The translations under genes and the position numbers were made by a program. The notes under the pieces were generated by a model. It saw nothing but the letters and a program-made list of their open reading frames with translations. It was not told the origin of the DNA and ran no database searches. Positions 38,834-49,915 of a stretch of 64,000 bases of DNA are shown here, piece by piece; position 1 is the first letter of the stretch, and every line of letters starts with the position of its first letter. Source of the stretch: Paracoccaceae bacterium (GTDB taxonomy: Bacteria; Pseudomonadota; Alphaproteobacteria; Rhodobacterales; Rhodobacteraceae); NCBI GenBank assembly GCA_029862205.1, contig JAOTXT010000017.1:1-64000 (forward strand), read 5' to 3'.

Positions 38834-39547
38834 ATGTCGCACCGATCCCAAACTTTCGTGCTGCTCCACGGCGCCTGGCATGGTGGATGGTGTTGGGAGC
38901 GTGTCGCCAGCATCCTGCGCGACCGCGGCCATCGGGTGACCGCGCCGACCCAGACCGGGCTCGGCGAACGTGCGCACCTGATGTCGCCGGACATCGATCT
39001 GGAAGTCTTCACCGACGATCTGGTGAATCACCTGATCTGGGAGGATCTGGATCAGGTTGTCCTGGTCGGCCACAGCTTCGGCGGCAACGCAATTTCGGGC
39101 GCGGCGGCGCGGGTGCCTGACCGAATTCAGCGCCTGGTTTACTTCGACGCCCTGGTGCCCATCAACGGGCGGGCGCCGTTCGAGGATTTTCCGCCTGGCG
39201 TTGTAGCCGAGCGCACCCGTCAAGCCGAGGAATCGAGCGGCGGCCTCAGTATTCCGCCACCGCCCGCGGCGGCATTCGGGGTCACGCAAACGGACGACGC
39301 GGTATGGATTGATTCCCGTATGACGCCCCATCCGCTCCGCACGTTCACGTCGTCGCTAAGCCTCGGCCCCGACCCTGCAAATGGCCTGCCAGCGGAGTAC
39401 GTGCTCTGCGTCGACCCGCTCTACGGCAATGTCGAGGGATCTTTGAACCGCGCCCGCGACCTGGGCTGGCCGCTCACAGAGATCGCAACCGGCCATGATG
39501 CAATGGTGACGGCTCCTGATCGTCTAAGCGATGTGTTCGACCAATGA
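38834..39547 (+). CDS. Alpha/beta hydrolase
   Basis: A 237-residue alpha/beta hydrolase with the oxyanion [11 protein letters not shown] near residue 12, the nucleophile in GHSFGGN (Ser about 82), and a late GHDAM histidine (about 225). It resembles plant-esterase/SalR-like hydrolases (MenH/EstC group). ATG 38834 follows GGCGGAGG and the (GCGA)5 repeat. The stop overlaps the hpt start (ATGA), so the two genes are coupled. The physiological ester is unknown. Confidence 0.88.
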   Translation: MSHRSQTFVLLHGAWHGGWCWERVASILRDRGHRVTAPTQTGLGERAHLMSPDIDLEVFTDDLVNHLIWEDLDQVVLVGHSFGGNAISGAAARVPDRIQRLVYFDALVPINGRAPFEDFPPGVVAERTRQAEESSGGLSIPPPPAAAFGVTQTDDAVWIDSRMTPHPLRTFTSSLSLGPDPANGLPAEYVLCVDPLYGNVEGSLNRARDLGWPLTEIATGHDAMVTAPDRLSDVFDQ

Positions 39548-40083
39548 GCGATAGCTATTCCGTACGGCCCTTGATCACCGCACAGCAGATCGAAGAGCGG
39601 ATCGACGTGCTGGCGGATCAGATTAACGACCACTTCGAGGGTACTGAAAAGTTGGTGGTCGTCGGCCTGTTGCGCGGCTCCTTCGTCTTCATCGCCGATC
39701 TGGTGCGCCGGCTCGACCTGCCCGTCGAGGTCGATTTCATCGAGGCCTCGTCCTACGGCAACGAAACCGAAAGCTCGCGCGAGGTGCGCATCCTGAAGGA
39801 CCTTCGCTCGCCAATCGAAGGGCGCGACGTGCTGGTGGTCGAGGACATCGTCGATACGGGCCACACGCTGAAACACGTCCTAAGATTGCTGGCAACGCAC
39901 AAGCCGAATCGGCTCGAGGTTTGCGCCCTTCTGTCGAAACCCTCGCGCCGCGAGGTCGAGATCCGGGCGCGATGGACCGGGTTCGAAATCCCGGACGAAT
40001 TCGTCGTCGGCTACGGTATCGATTACGCCCAGCGCAACCGGAACCTGCCCTATATCGGGGCGGTAGAGTTCGGCGGAGACTAG
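39544..40083 (+). CDS. hpt: Hypoxanthine phosphoribosyltransferase
   Basis: A 179-residue purine-salvage enzyme making IMP (and possibly GMP) from the base and PRPP. The PRPP-binding motif [18 protein letters not shown] is at about residues 98-115, the flexible loop contains [10 protein letters not shown], and the end has the [22 protein letters not shown] signature in two parts. It overlaps the preceding hydrolase gene by four bases. It complements the guaA, guaB and nucleoside hydrolase genes in the window. Confidence 0.95.
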   Translation: MSDSYSVRPLITAQQIEERIDVLADQINDHFEGTEKLVVVGLLRGSFVFIADLVRRLDLPVEVDFIEASSYGNETESSREVRILKDLRSPIEGRDVLVVEDIVDTGHTLKHVLRLLATHKPNRLEVCALLSKPSRREVEIRARWTGFEIPDEFVVGYGIDYAQRNRNLPYIGAVEFGGD

Positions 40084-40084
40084 A

Positions 40085-41038
40085 TTACGCCTCGCCCAAC
40101 TTCTGCCGCCGCGCCTCGCGGAGCCGCCGGAAATCGTCGCCCGCGTGATAGCTCGACCGGGTCAGCGGCGTGGCCGAGACCATCAGGAACCCCTTGGAAT
40201 AGGCGGCCTGCTCGTAGGCCTCGAATTCCTCCGGCGTCACATATCTGGCCACCGCGTGATGCTTGCGGGTCGGCTGCAGATATTGCCCGATGGTCAGGAA
40301 ATCCACATCCGCCGCACGCATGTCGTCCATGACCTGAGCGACCTGTTGCCGGTCCTCGCCCAGGCCCACCATGATGCCCGACTTGGTGAACATGGCCGGA
40401 TCCAATTCCTTCACCCGCTGGAGAAGCCGCAGTGAGTGGAAGTAGCGGGCACCAGGGCGGACCTCTGGGTAAAGTCCCGGCACCGTTTCCAGATTGTGAT
40501 TGAACACGTCGGGGCGTGCTGCGACCACGTTCTCCAGCGCCGAATCCGGACAGCGCAGGAAATCAGGCGTCAGCACCTCGATGGTGGTCTCCGGGCATTT
40601 GCGCCGGACCGCGCGGATGGTCTGGGCGATATGGGTGGCACCCCCGTCCTCCAGGTCGTCGCGGTCGACGGAGGTGATGACAACGTGGGTAAGCCCCAGC
40701 CTTTCGACGGCCTGAGCGACCCGGCCAGGCTCGAAAACATCGAGCGAATCGGGCCGCCCCGTGGACACGTTGCAAAACGTGCAGCCACGGGTGCAGATCT
40801 CGCCCATGATCATCATGGTGGCGTGGCCTCGCGCCCAGCACTCGCCCACATTCGGACAGCCGGCTTCCTGGCAGACCGTGGCCAGCCCGTGCTCCTTGAT
40901 GACCGACTTGGTCTTGAAGAACCCCGGCGAGTTGGGCGCCTTGACCCGGATCCAGTCCGGCTTTTTCGGACTGGGATTGTCGGCCCTATGGGACTTTTCC
41001 GGATGTCGCGGGCGGCTAGGCTGCGGGCTTTCGGCCAT
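40085..41038 (-). CDS. lipA: Lipoyl synthase
   Basis: A 317-residue radical SAM enzyme that inserts sulfur at C6 and C8 of octanoyl groups on lipoyl domains. The auxiliary-cluster cysteines are in [13 protein letters not shown] (CX4CX5C type) and the radical SAM cluster in [10 protein letters not shown] (CX3CX2C); the C-terminal [10 protein letters not shown] serine motif is present. The start at 41038 has an AGGAG site five to six bases upstream. Convergent with hpt with one base between stops. It serves the lipoyl domains of PdhB and PdhC encoded earlier in the window. Confidence 0.97.
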   Translation of the reverse strand: MAESPQPSRPRHPEKSHRADNPSPKKPDWIRVKAPNSPGFFKTKSVIKEHGLATVCQEAGCPNVGECWARGHATMMIMGEICTRGCTFCNVSTGRPDSLDVFEPGRVAQAVERLGLTHVVITSVDRDDLEDGGATHIAQTIRAVRRKCPETTIEVLTPDFLRCPDSALENVVAARPDVFNHNLETVPGLYPEVRPGARYFHSLRLLQRVKELDPAMFTKSGIMVGLGEDRQQVAQVMDDMRAADVDFLTIGQYLQPTRKHHAVARYVTPEEFEAYEQAAYSKGFLMVSATPLTRSSYHAGDDFRRLREARRQKLGEA

Positions 41039-41113
41039 GGGTGCTCCTACGTTAAGCCTCTCAAATATAGGCGCTGCCGTGGCATAAGTCTTGCGGCGAA
41101 TAATCACCGGCGC

Positions 41114-42205
41114 TCAGGCCGCCTTCTCCGGGAAAAGGCCCGCCAGCCCCTCGGCCGTGGCCTCTGCCACCCCGCGTTCGGTCACCAGCCCCGTGACCAG
41201 CCGCGCGGGCGTCACGTCGAAGGCCGGGTTTGCGGCTGATGATCCTGGCGAGACCACCCGGGCCTGAACAACGGCTCCATTTTCCGCTAGGCCCGCGACA
41301 TTCGTCACCTCGGCGGCGTTCCGCTCCTCGATCGGGATCTCGGCGATGCCGTCGCGCACGGTCCAGTCGATCGTCGGCGAGGGCAGGCACACATAGAACG
41401 GCACGCCGTTATCCTGCGCCGCCAGCGCTTTCAGATAGGTGCCGATCTTGTTGCAGACATCGCCCGTCGCAGTCGTCCGGTCCGTTCCGGTGAAGCAAAG
41501 GTCGACCTCGCCCCGCTGCATCAGGTGCCCGCCCGCGTTGTCAACGATCACGGTGTGCGGCACGCCGTGGTTCATCAGCTCCCAAGCGGTCAGGTGGCCA
41601 CCCTGGTTTCGCGGCCGGGTCTCGTCGACCCAGACATGGACTGGAATTCCCGCGTCGTGCGCCTGGTAAATGGGCGAGGTCGCCGTGCCCCAGTCGCAGG
41701 TCGCCAGCCACCCGGCATTGCAGTGGGTCAGGATGTTGACCGGTCCGTCTTTCTTGGCCGCAATCTGGCGGATCAGGTCCAGACCATGGACACCGATCAT
41801 GCGGTTGATCTCGACATCCTCCTCGACGATCTGGGCCGCGCGCGCATTGGCCGCCGGAACGCGCTCGTTCGGCGCGATCGGTGCCAGGCGTTGGCGCATG
41901 TCATCCAGCGCCCATTTCAGATTGATCGCCGTCGGCCGGGTGCGCAGCAGCCGGTCATAAGCTGCACCCAAATTGGGGTCCGATGCATTCTGCCGCATCG
42001 CCAGCGCCATGCCGAAGGCGGCAGTCGCCCCGATCAGCGGCGCGCCGCGCACCTGCATCGCGCTGATCGCATGGGCGGCCTGGTCCAGGTTCTCGAGCCG
42101 CAACGTCTCAAAGGCGAAGGGCAGCCTCGTCTGGTCGATGATCCCCACAGCCCAACCATCATTCTCGAGCCAGACCGGACGCCAGGGTTTGCCGTTGATC
42201 TTCAT
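41114..42205 (-). CDS. mtnA: Methylthioribose-1-phosphate isomerase
   Basis: A 363-residue enzyme of the aIF-2B-alpha-like family that converts 5-methylthioribose 1-phosphate to the ribulose form in methionine salvage. Seen: [13 protein letters not shown] near residue 52, the active-site Cys in [15 protein letters not shown], and [12 protein letters not shown] plus [12 protein letters not shown] lies about ten bases before ATG 42205. No other salvage gene is nearby, so the product may feed a shorter dehydratase or aldolase route; that is inference. Confidence 0.92.
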   Translation of the reverse strand: MKINGKPWRPVWLENDGWAVGIIDQTRLPFAFETLRLENLDQAAHAISAMQVRGAPLIGATAAFGMALAMRQNASDPNLGAAYDRLLRTRPTAINLKWALDDMRQRLAPIAPNERVPAANARAAQIVEEDVEINRMIGVHGLDLIRQIAAKKDGPVNILTHCNAGWLATCDWGTATSPIYQAHDAGIPVHVWVDETRPRNQGGHLTAWELMNHGVPHTVIVDNAGGHLMQRGEVDLCFTGTDRTTATGDVCNKIGTYLKALAAQDNGVPFYVCLPSPTIDWTVRDGIAEIPIEERNAAEVTNVAGLAENGAVVQARVVSPGSSAANPAFDVTPARLVTGLVTERGVAEATAEGLAGLFPEKAA

Positions 42206-42260
42206 TCCGCAATCTCCGTCGATGCGAGCCGCGCGCCGACTATAGCAGAGCCGCACGCCG

Positions 42261-42300
42261 CGGGCAGGAATAGACCGGAACGCTGAATCGCTCCTGCCCG
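42261..42300. repeat. 9-bp inverted repeat between mtnA and katG
   Basis: CGGGCAGGA (42261-42269) is matched by TCCTGCCCG (42292-42300) across 22 bases. It lies in the divergent promoter region nearer to mtnA, 56 bases from its start, and could be an operator or a leader hairpin. Confidence 0.5.
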
Positions 42301-42394
42301 GGCGGCGCGCTTTCCGTTGTAAAAAAATCTTGCCGTCACCGGCGAAAGCACCTTCACCTTACCGGCGCGGCGGACTAGTTTCGAATCATTCTAA

Positions 42395-44650
<2,256 letters not shown>

Positions 44651-44675
44651 TCCAGGTTTGTCACGTCAAGAGACC

Positions 44676-44704
44676 AGGCGGGGGCCCGGTGCCCCCGCCT
44701 TTTT
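44676..44704 (+). terminator. Rho-independent terminator of katG
   Basis: AGGCGGGGGC and GCCCCCGCCT form a perfect 10-bp stem around CCGGT, followed by TTTT (44701-44704). It is the clearest intrinsic terminator in the window. Confidence 0.9.
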
Positions 44705-44810
44705 CGTGCGCGGCCTCGACTTGGACCAAGTGCGGCAGCCCGTCCCACTTGAACCCGTCGCCGGCAATCCTCACCTGAGGCGGAGCAACACATCACAAAG
44801 GACGCTCCCC

Positions 44811-45116
44811 ATGTCTGCCGCCGACGATCACAATCATGCGGATGAAACCGGACAATCGCGAGAAAGCCGCCGCCCGATCTGGCATCGTGGCCTGTTCATG
44901 CTGTTCTTCATCGTCGCTTTCAGCATCGCCCAAACGCTTCTGACCCTGATCGCCGTCGTGCAGTTCCTGTCACTGCTGATTGCGGGCAAGCCCAACGGAT
45001 TCATTGCGAATTTCGGCCGGTCCTTGGGGTTGTGGCTGGACCAGGTAGCGCTGTTCCAATCCGCTGATTCCGACGAACGGCCCTTCCCCTGGGCCCCCTG
45101 GCCGCCCGCACGATAA
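44811..45116 (+). CDS. DUF4389 domain membrane protein
   Basis: A 101-residue protein with a charged N-terminus and one or two hydrophobic segments (residues about 28-61), matching the DUF4389 family (IAVVQFLSLLIAGKPNGFIANFGRSL is split by the membrane boundary). An AAAGGAC site lies eight to ten bases upstream. The family is found as small inner-membrane proteins of unknown role. It stands alone after the katG terminator. Confidence 0.8.
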   Translation: MSAADDHNHADETGQSRESRRPIWHRGLFMLFFIVAFSIAQTLLTLIAVVQFLSLLIAGKPNGFIANFGRSLGLWLDQVALFQSADSDERPFPWAPWPPAR

Positions 45117-45127
45117 TTTCCGGCCCA

Positions 45128-45164
45128 CGATGCTTCCTCCGGCCATGAGGCCGGGCTAGCATCG
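45128..45164 (+). terminator. Two-part hairpin before the SAF-domain oxidoreductase gene
   Basis: The inner stem CCGGCC-ATGA-GGCCGG (45139-45154) is enclosed by CGATGC (45128-45133) and GCATCG (45159-45164). It ends six bases before the next ATG, so it may end the DUF4389 transcript or, if transcribed into the next gene, cover its ribosome site. Confidence 0.45.
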
Positions 45165-45169
45165 CGCCC

Positions 45170-46480
45170 ATGAATCTCTTCGCTAAGCTCCAAACCCAAG
45201 CGGCCGAGGGCCGTCCTGTCCGCGTCGGACTGATCGGCGCTGGCAAGTTCGGATCGATGTTCCTCTCACAGGTGCCGACCACGCCCGGGCTCGAAGTCAC
45301 TACGATCGCCGATCTGGCCACGCAACGTGCCCAGGCCGCGATGGTGGAGGTGGGTTGGGACGAGGCCGGGATCGCCGAAATCGACCTCGTCACTGACGGT
45401 GCCGAATTGGCCGAGCGCGATGACGTGGATGTCATCATCGACGCGACCGGTCATCCGGAGGCCGGCATCCAGCACGCCCGGGCCGCCATCGCCGGCGGCA
45501 AGCACATCATCATGGTCAATGTCGAAGCAGATGTGCTGGCTGGCCCCCTGCTGGCGGCAGAGGCACGTCAGGCTGGCGTCGTCTATTCGATGGCCTATGG
45601 CGACCAGCCGGCTCTGACCGCCGAGTTGATCGACTGGGCGCGTGCCTGTGGCTTCCGGGTGATCGCGGCGGGCAAGGGCACCAAATACCTGCCGGGCTAC
45701 CACCGTATCACCCCGGCCACGGTGTGGGACCATTACGGCCTAACGGCCGATCAGGCGCGCGCCGCGGGAATGAACAGCCAGATGTTCACATCCTTCGTAG
45801 ATGGGACCAAATCGGCGATCGAGATGGCTGCGATTGCCAATGCCTGCGATCTGACGGCGCCGAAGAGCGGTCTCGCCTTCCCACCCTGCGGGGTCGACGA
45901 TCTTTCCCACGTGCTGCGGCCCAGCGCCGATGGCGGCGTCCTGGAGGGCAAGGGCATGGTCGAAGTGGTCAGTTCCGCCGAGCGCGACGGCCGCCCGGTC
46001 TTCCGCGACCTGCGATGGGGCGTCTACGTGGTTGTCGAGGCGCCGAACGATTACGCCGCCGCCTGTTTCAAGCAATACGGCCTGACGACCGACTCGACGG
46101 GCCGCTACGCGGCGCTCTACCGGCCGTGTCATTTGATCGGCCTGGAATTAGGTGTCTCGGTCCTCAGCGCAGCGCTGCGAGGCGAGGCCACCGGCAGCGC
46201 CTGCGCCTTCAACGGCGACGTCATGGCCACCGCCAAGCGTGATCTGGCCACGGGTGACGTGCTCGACGGCGAAGGCGGCACCTGCGTCTACGGCAAGCTG
46301 GCACCCGCCGCGGCCTCGCTGGCCGCGGATGCCCTGCCGATCGGCCTCGCCCACGGCATTGAACTGAAGACCCCCGTCGCGGCTGGGCAAACGGTCACCT
46401 GGGCGGATGTGGAAATCGATCCCGACCGGCCCGCCGTCCAGGCCCGGCGCCAGATGGAAGACCGGTTCCGGCCGGCATGA
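45170..46480 (+). CDS. NAD(P)-binding oxidoreductase with C-terminal SAF domain (COG4091)
   Basis: A 436-residue protein resembling the predicted homoserine dehydrogenase family COG4091. The N-terminal Rossmann fold starts RVGLIGAGKFGSMF (residues 18-31), then VDVIIDATGHPEAG and a central catalytic-type region; the last 80 residues (ATGDVLDGEGGTCVYGKL to WADVEIDP) form a SAF-like domain. Members sit in diverse sugar or terpenoid-like catabolic loci. The start is close behind a hairpin. It is first of a plus-strand run that includes a DUF985 protein, a ThiE-like protein and an aldolase. Substrate unknown. Confidence 0.82.
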   Translation: MNLFAKLQTQAAEGRPVRVGLIGAGKFGSMFLSQVPTTPGLEVTTIADLATQRAQAAMVEVGWDEAGIAEIDLVTDGAELAERDDVDVIIDATGHPEAGIQHARAAIAGGKHIIMVNVEADVLAGPLLAAEARQAGVVYSMAYGDQPALTAELIDWARACGFRVIAAGKGTKYLPGYHRITPATVWDHYGLTADQARAAGMNSQMFTSFVDGTKSAIEMAAIANACDLTAPKSGLAFPPCGVDDLSHVLRPSADGGVLEGKGMVEVVSSAERDGRPVFRDLRWGVYVVVEAPNDYAAACFKQYGLTTDSTGRYAALYRPCHLIGLELGVSVLSAALRGEATGSACAFNGDVMATAKRDLATGDVLDGEGGTCVYGKLAPAAASLAADALPIGLAHGIELKTPVAAGQTVTWADVEIDPDRPAVQARRQMEDRFRPA

Positions 46481-46493
46481 GCGAGCCCAAACT

Positions 46494-46916
46494 ATGACCG
46501 CCGACGACATCATCGCCGCGCTCGAACTACAGCCCCACCCCGAAGGCGGCTGGTATCGCGAGACCTGGCGAGCCGAGGCGGCTCCAAACGAACGTGCGGT
46601 GGGAACGGCGATCTATTATCTGCTCGCCGAAGGCCAAGTCTCCCACTGGCACCGGGTCGATGCCGCTGAGATCTGGCACTGGTATGCGGGCGCGGCGCTG
46701 ACCCTGTCGCTGTCGCCCGACGGTGCCGCCGTCTCGCACAGAACGCTGGGACCCGATATCCCCCACGGCCAGCGGCCGCAGATCCTCGTGCCGCCGGGTT
46801 ATTGGCAGAGCGCCCGGTCGATGGGCGCCTTTACGCTGGTCGGTTGCACGGTCAGCCCGGGCTTCGAGTTCTCGGGCTTTGAGCTTGCCGAACCCGATTG
46901 GGAACCCGGCGCCTAG
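46494..46916 (+). CDS. DUF985 cupin protein
   Basis: A 140-residue cupin of the DUF985 (cupin_5) family, with the characteristic LQPHPEGGWYRETWR near the start, SHWHRVDAAEIWHWYAG in the middle and VPPGYWQSA. The fold binds a ligand in the barrel, and some members are linked to sugar-epimerase-like folds. ATG 46494 lies 13 bases after the preceding stop, so it is in the same operon as the SAF-domain oxidoreductase. Function unknown. Confidence 0.88.
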   Translation: MTADDIIAALELQPHPEGGWYRETWRAEAAPNERAVGTAIYYLLAEGQVSHWHRVDAAEIWHWYAGAALTLSLSPDGAAVSHRTLGPDIPHGQRPQILVPPGYWQSARSMGAFTLVGCTVSPGFEFSGFELAEPDWEPGA

Positions 46917-46970
46917 GCAAGGCGCGCGCGCCCGGTTTCAAAATTTCTCCGAAGGCGTCATAACGCCCGA

Positions 46971-47603
46971 ATGACCGCAGATTCCCGACCCGCACAGCTT
47001 TATCTTGTCACGCCACGCACTTTCGATCCGGCGGCGTTGGCGCGCGCGTTTGAGACCGCCCTTGCGGCCCATCCAATCGCCTGCCTGCGCATCGACTTGG
47101 GCGAGGCCGAGGAGGACGCCTGGCGCCAGGCGATCAACCACCTGATGCCCGTCGCCCATGCCCATGACGTGGCGCTCGTGATCGCCGAACACCACCGCCT
47201 GGTCGGACCGCTGGGCCTCGACGGGGTGCATCTGGGTACCAGCCGGACGCCAATCCGCGAGGTCCGCAAGGCACTGGGGCGCGAGCGCATCATCGGCGCA
47301 TTCGCAGGAGCCTCGCGCCACCGCGGCATCACGCTTGCCGAGGCCGGCGCCGACTATGTTTCGCTGGGTCCCGTGGCCCAGGCCGGTGCATTGGGCAATG
47401 GCAAACTGGCCGACGACGATCTCTTCCAATGGTGGGCCGAGATGATCGAGACCCCCGCCGTCGCCGAGGGCGGGTTGGGCCCGGCCGACGCCGCCCGCCT
47501 GGCCCCTTACGCCGATTTCCTGGTTCCTGACCCGAAAATTTGGACGGATCCGGCGGGAATCGAGGCCGCGCTCGCCCCCTACGCCGCCGCAATCGCCGGC
47601 TGA
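46971..47603 (+). CDS. Thiamine-phosphate synthase-like (ThiE superfamily) protein
   Basis: A 210-residue TIM-barrel protein of the ThiE/TenI superfamily: LYLVTPR at the start, ALVIAEHHRLVGPLGLDGVHLG in two parts, GADYVSLGPV and a C-terminal AEGGLG. It has diverged from true ThiE: the usual pyrophosphate-binding residues are not all evident and no other thiamine gene is nearby. It may be a ThiE paralogue in a different pathway or a salvage enzyme. Confidence 0.78.
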   Translation: MTADSRPAQLYLVTPRTFDPAALARAFETALAAHPIACLRIDLGEAEEDAWRQAINHLMPVAHAHDVALVIAEHHRLVGPLGLDGVHLGTSRTPIREVRKALGRERIIGAFAGASRHRGITLAEAGADYVSLGPVAQAGALGNGKLADDDLFQWWAEMIETPAVAEGGLGPADAARLAPYADFLVPDPKIWTDPAGIEAALAPYAAAIAG

Positions 47604-47685
47604 GAAGACCCGCCGCGCGCCTTTTTTTATTTGAAAATTCGTCCGCGCCCGGCGACCATCGCCGAAACAGCCATGGGAGTCCGCT

Positions 47686-48444
47686 ATGAGTCTCGCCGAG
47701 CAAACCATTCGCAATATCGACCACTGGCAAGAGCGCGTCGATCTGGCCGCCGCCTTTCGATGGACCGAGCGCCTCGACATGCACGAAGCGGTTGCCAACC
47801 ACTTCTCGCTGGCGGTCAACGACGACGGCACGCAGTTCCTGATGAACCGGAACCAGGTGCATTTCAACCGCATCCGTGCCTCCGAACTCCTGTTCCTCGA
47901 TGCCAACGACCCGCCGGACATGGAAGGGCCGGACGCGCCGGACCCAACCGCATGGGGGCTGCACGGCGCGGTTCACCGGCTCTGCCCGCATGCACGCTGC
48001 GCCATGCACGTGCATTCGACCTATGCGACCGTGCTCGCCGCGTTGGAGGATTCCACGCTGCCGCCGATCGATCAGACCAGCGCGATCTTCTTCAATCGGG
48101 TCGCGGTGGATGAACATTTCGGTGGCCTGGCGCTGGACGAGGAGGCCGAGCGGTGTTGCTCGAACCTCTCGGACCCCGCGAAGAAGGTCCTGATCATGGG
48201 CAATCACGGCATCATGGCCGTGGGCAACACGGTCGCCGAGACCTTCAACCGTATGTATTACTTCGAGCGCGCCTGCCGCACCTACATCATCGGGCTGGCG
48301 ACGGGCAAACCCTTCCGGGTGCTCTCGGACGAGATCGCCGAGAAGACCGCGAGCGAGATCGAGAACTACCCGGGTCAGTCCGGCCATCACTTGGCTGAAC
48401 TGAAGGCAATTCTGGATCACGAGGGATCGGACTACGCCACGTAA
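47686..48444 (+). CDS. Class II aldolase/adducin family protein
   Basis: A 252-residue zinc-dependent protein of the class II aldolase/adducin fold. Metal-binding histidines are seen in CAMHVHSTYA (His-x-His at about residues 106-108) and in the late LIMGNHGIMAVG. Substrates in the family include fuculose-, ribulose- and methylthioribulose-phosphates and related acids. The longer N-terminus (EQTIRNIDHWQER) and length fit the ketose or hydroxy-acid branch often annotated only by family. It has its own 82-base leader. Confidence 0.88.
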   Translation: MSLAEQTIRNIDHWQERVDLAAAFRWTERLDMHEAVANHFSLAVNDDGTQFLMNRNQVHFNRIRASELLFLDANDPPDMEGPDAPDPTAWGLHGAVHRLCPHARCAMHVHSTYATVLAALEDSTLPPIDQTSAIFFNRVAVDEHFGGLALDEEAERCCSNLSDPAKKVLIMGNHGIMAVGNTVAETFNRMYYFERACRTYIIGLATGKPFRVLSDEIAEKTASEIENYPGQSGHHLAELKAILDHEGSDYAT

Positions 48445-48468
48445 CCCGCCATCCATCTCCAACGATAT

Positions 48469-48502
48469 CCCCTCCCCCGCTCGGGGGCGGGTTAGGGAGG
48501 GG
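48469..48502. repeat. REP-like palindrome
   Basis: CCCCTCCC (48469-48476) pairs with GGGAGGGG (48495-48502), and within it CCCGC and GCGGG also pair. The word pattern CCCCTCCCCCGC...GGGTTAGGGAGGGG recurs as dispersed extragenic palindromes in many GC-rich proteobacteria; whether it is repeated in this genome cannot be seen here. Confidence 0.55.
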
Positions 48503-48519
48503 CCCCGCGCGGAGGCCGC

Positions 48520-49910
48520 ATGAACATCCTCCTGATCATGGCCGACGAGCTCTCCACCTGGGGCCTCGGCTGCTACGATTCCCGTCAGAAGCACACCCCG
48601 AACATCGACGCACTCGCGGCCGGCGGCATCCTTTTCTCCGCCGCCTACACGCCCAGTCCGATCTGCGTCCCCACCCGCGCCGCGATCGCCTGCGGGCGAT
48701 ATCTCCACGAGATCGGCTATTGGTCCTCGGCCGAAGCCTATGACGGGCGGGTTCCCTCGTGGGGCCACCGGCTGCGGGACGCAGGTGTCGAGACCGTATC
48801 GATCGGCAAGCTGCACTTTCGCAATGGCACCGATGACACGGGCTTCGACCGCCAGGTCGAGCCGATCCACATCCCAGACGGCATCGGCTGGGTCCGTGGC
48901 CTGCTTCGCAGACCGCTTGCAAGCTACGACGCCACCGCCGAGATGGCCGAAATGATTGGCCCAGGCGAGACCGACTACACCCGCTTCGACCGCCGCGTCG
49001 CCGCCGAGGCGGAGGCCTGGCTATCCGACCCCACGCGCGCCGCCAGCACCCCTGGTGCGCCTTCGTAAGCTTCCTCAGTCCCCACTTCCCGCTGATCGCG
49101 CCACCCGAATTCTACGAACTCTATGACGCGGCTAATTTCCAATCCGAGGCCGACGCCCTGCCCGACCACCCGGTCATGCGCCAAGTTGCGGAATTCTTCG
49201 ATCACGATTCCTATTTCACTCCCGAAACCCGGGGCATTGCGCGAGCCGGCTATTTCGGCCTATGCGCCTTCCTCGATGCACAAGTCGGACGGGCGCTCGC
49301 AGCACTCGATTCCAGTGGTCAGGCCGGCGATACCCTGGTGCTCTTGACCTCGGACCATGGCGAAATGCTGGGGCAGCGCGCGATCTGGGGCAAATCGGCC
49401 ATGTACGAAGCCTCGGCAAAGGTGCCCTTGATTATTTCCGGACCTGGCATCGGCGAAGCGCGGCGCGATCACCCGGTCAGCCTGATTGACCTAGCCCCGA
49501 CGCTTTGCCAGGCCGCTGGCCTAGAGACCCCGTTTGCAGGCTTCTCGGGCTCGTCCCTGCTCGACCCGCCAGCCCCGGATCGCACGGTGATCAGCGAATA
49601 CCATGACGGCGGCTCGCCCGTTGGCATCACCATGGTCCGCTGGGGCCAATGGAAATACGTCCACTATGCCGAGAGCCACCCCCCGGAACTCTTCGATCTC
49701 GCCGCCGACCCCGAGGAGAAACACGACCTCGCGTACGCACGCTCCGAAATCGTTGCCGAGGCCCGCCGCCGCATGGCCGAGTTTCTGGACCCGGAAGAGG
49801 TCAATGCCCGCGCCCACGCGGACCAGGCGCGGCTGGTCGGGCAGCTTGGCGGCCGCGAGAAGCTGCTGGCCGTGCCCCAATGGAACTTCACCCCCGCCGA
49901 CAGCCGGTAA
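48520..49910 (+). pseudogene. Sulfatase, frameshifted
   Basis: A type I sulfatase or choline-sulfatase-like gene in two frames. The first part (48520-49068) starts MNILLIMADELSTWGLGCYD and has the formylglycine site CVPTR (Cys49). Near 49045-49055 the homology leaves this frame, which stops at 49066-49068, and continues one base back as HPWCAFVSFLSPHFPLI, running to 49910 with LLTSDHGEMLGQ and GPGIGEA. A single-base deletion near 49030-49050 would restore one protein of about 463 residues. There is no slippery heptamer, so this is a mutation or sequence error. The second part includes metal-binding DHG. Followed five bases later by the desaturase-like gene. Confidence 0.85.
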
Positions 49911-49915
49911 CTTCG

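Noticed and set aside
49040-49068. Programmed -1 frameshift in the sulfatase gene
   Set aside because: There is no X-XXY-YYZ slippery heptamer and no clear downstream hairpin, and sulfatases are not known to use frameshifting. An indel or sequencing error is simpler.
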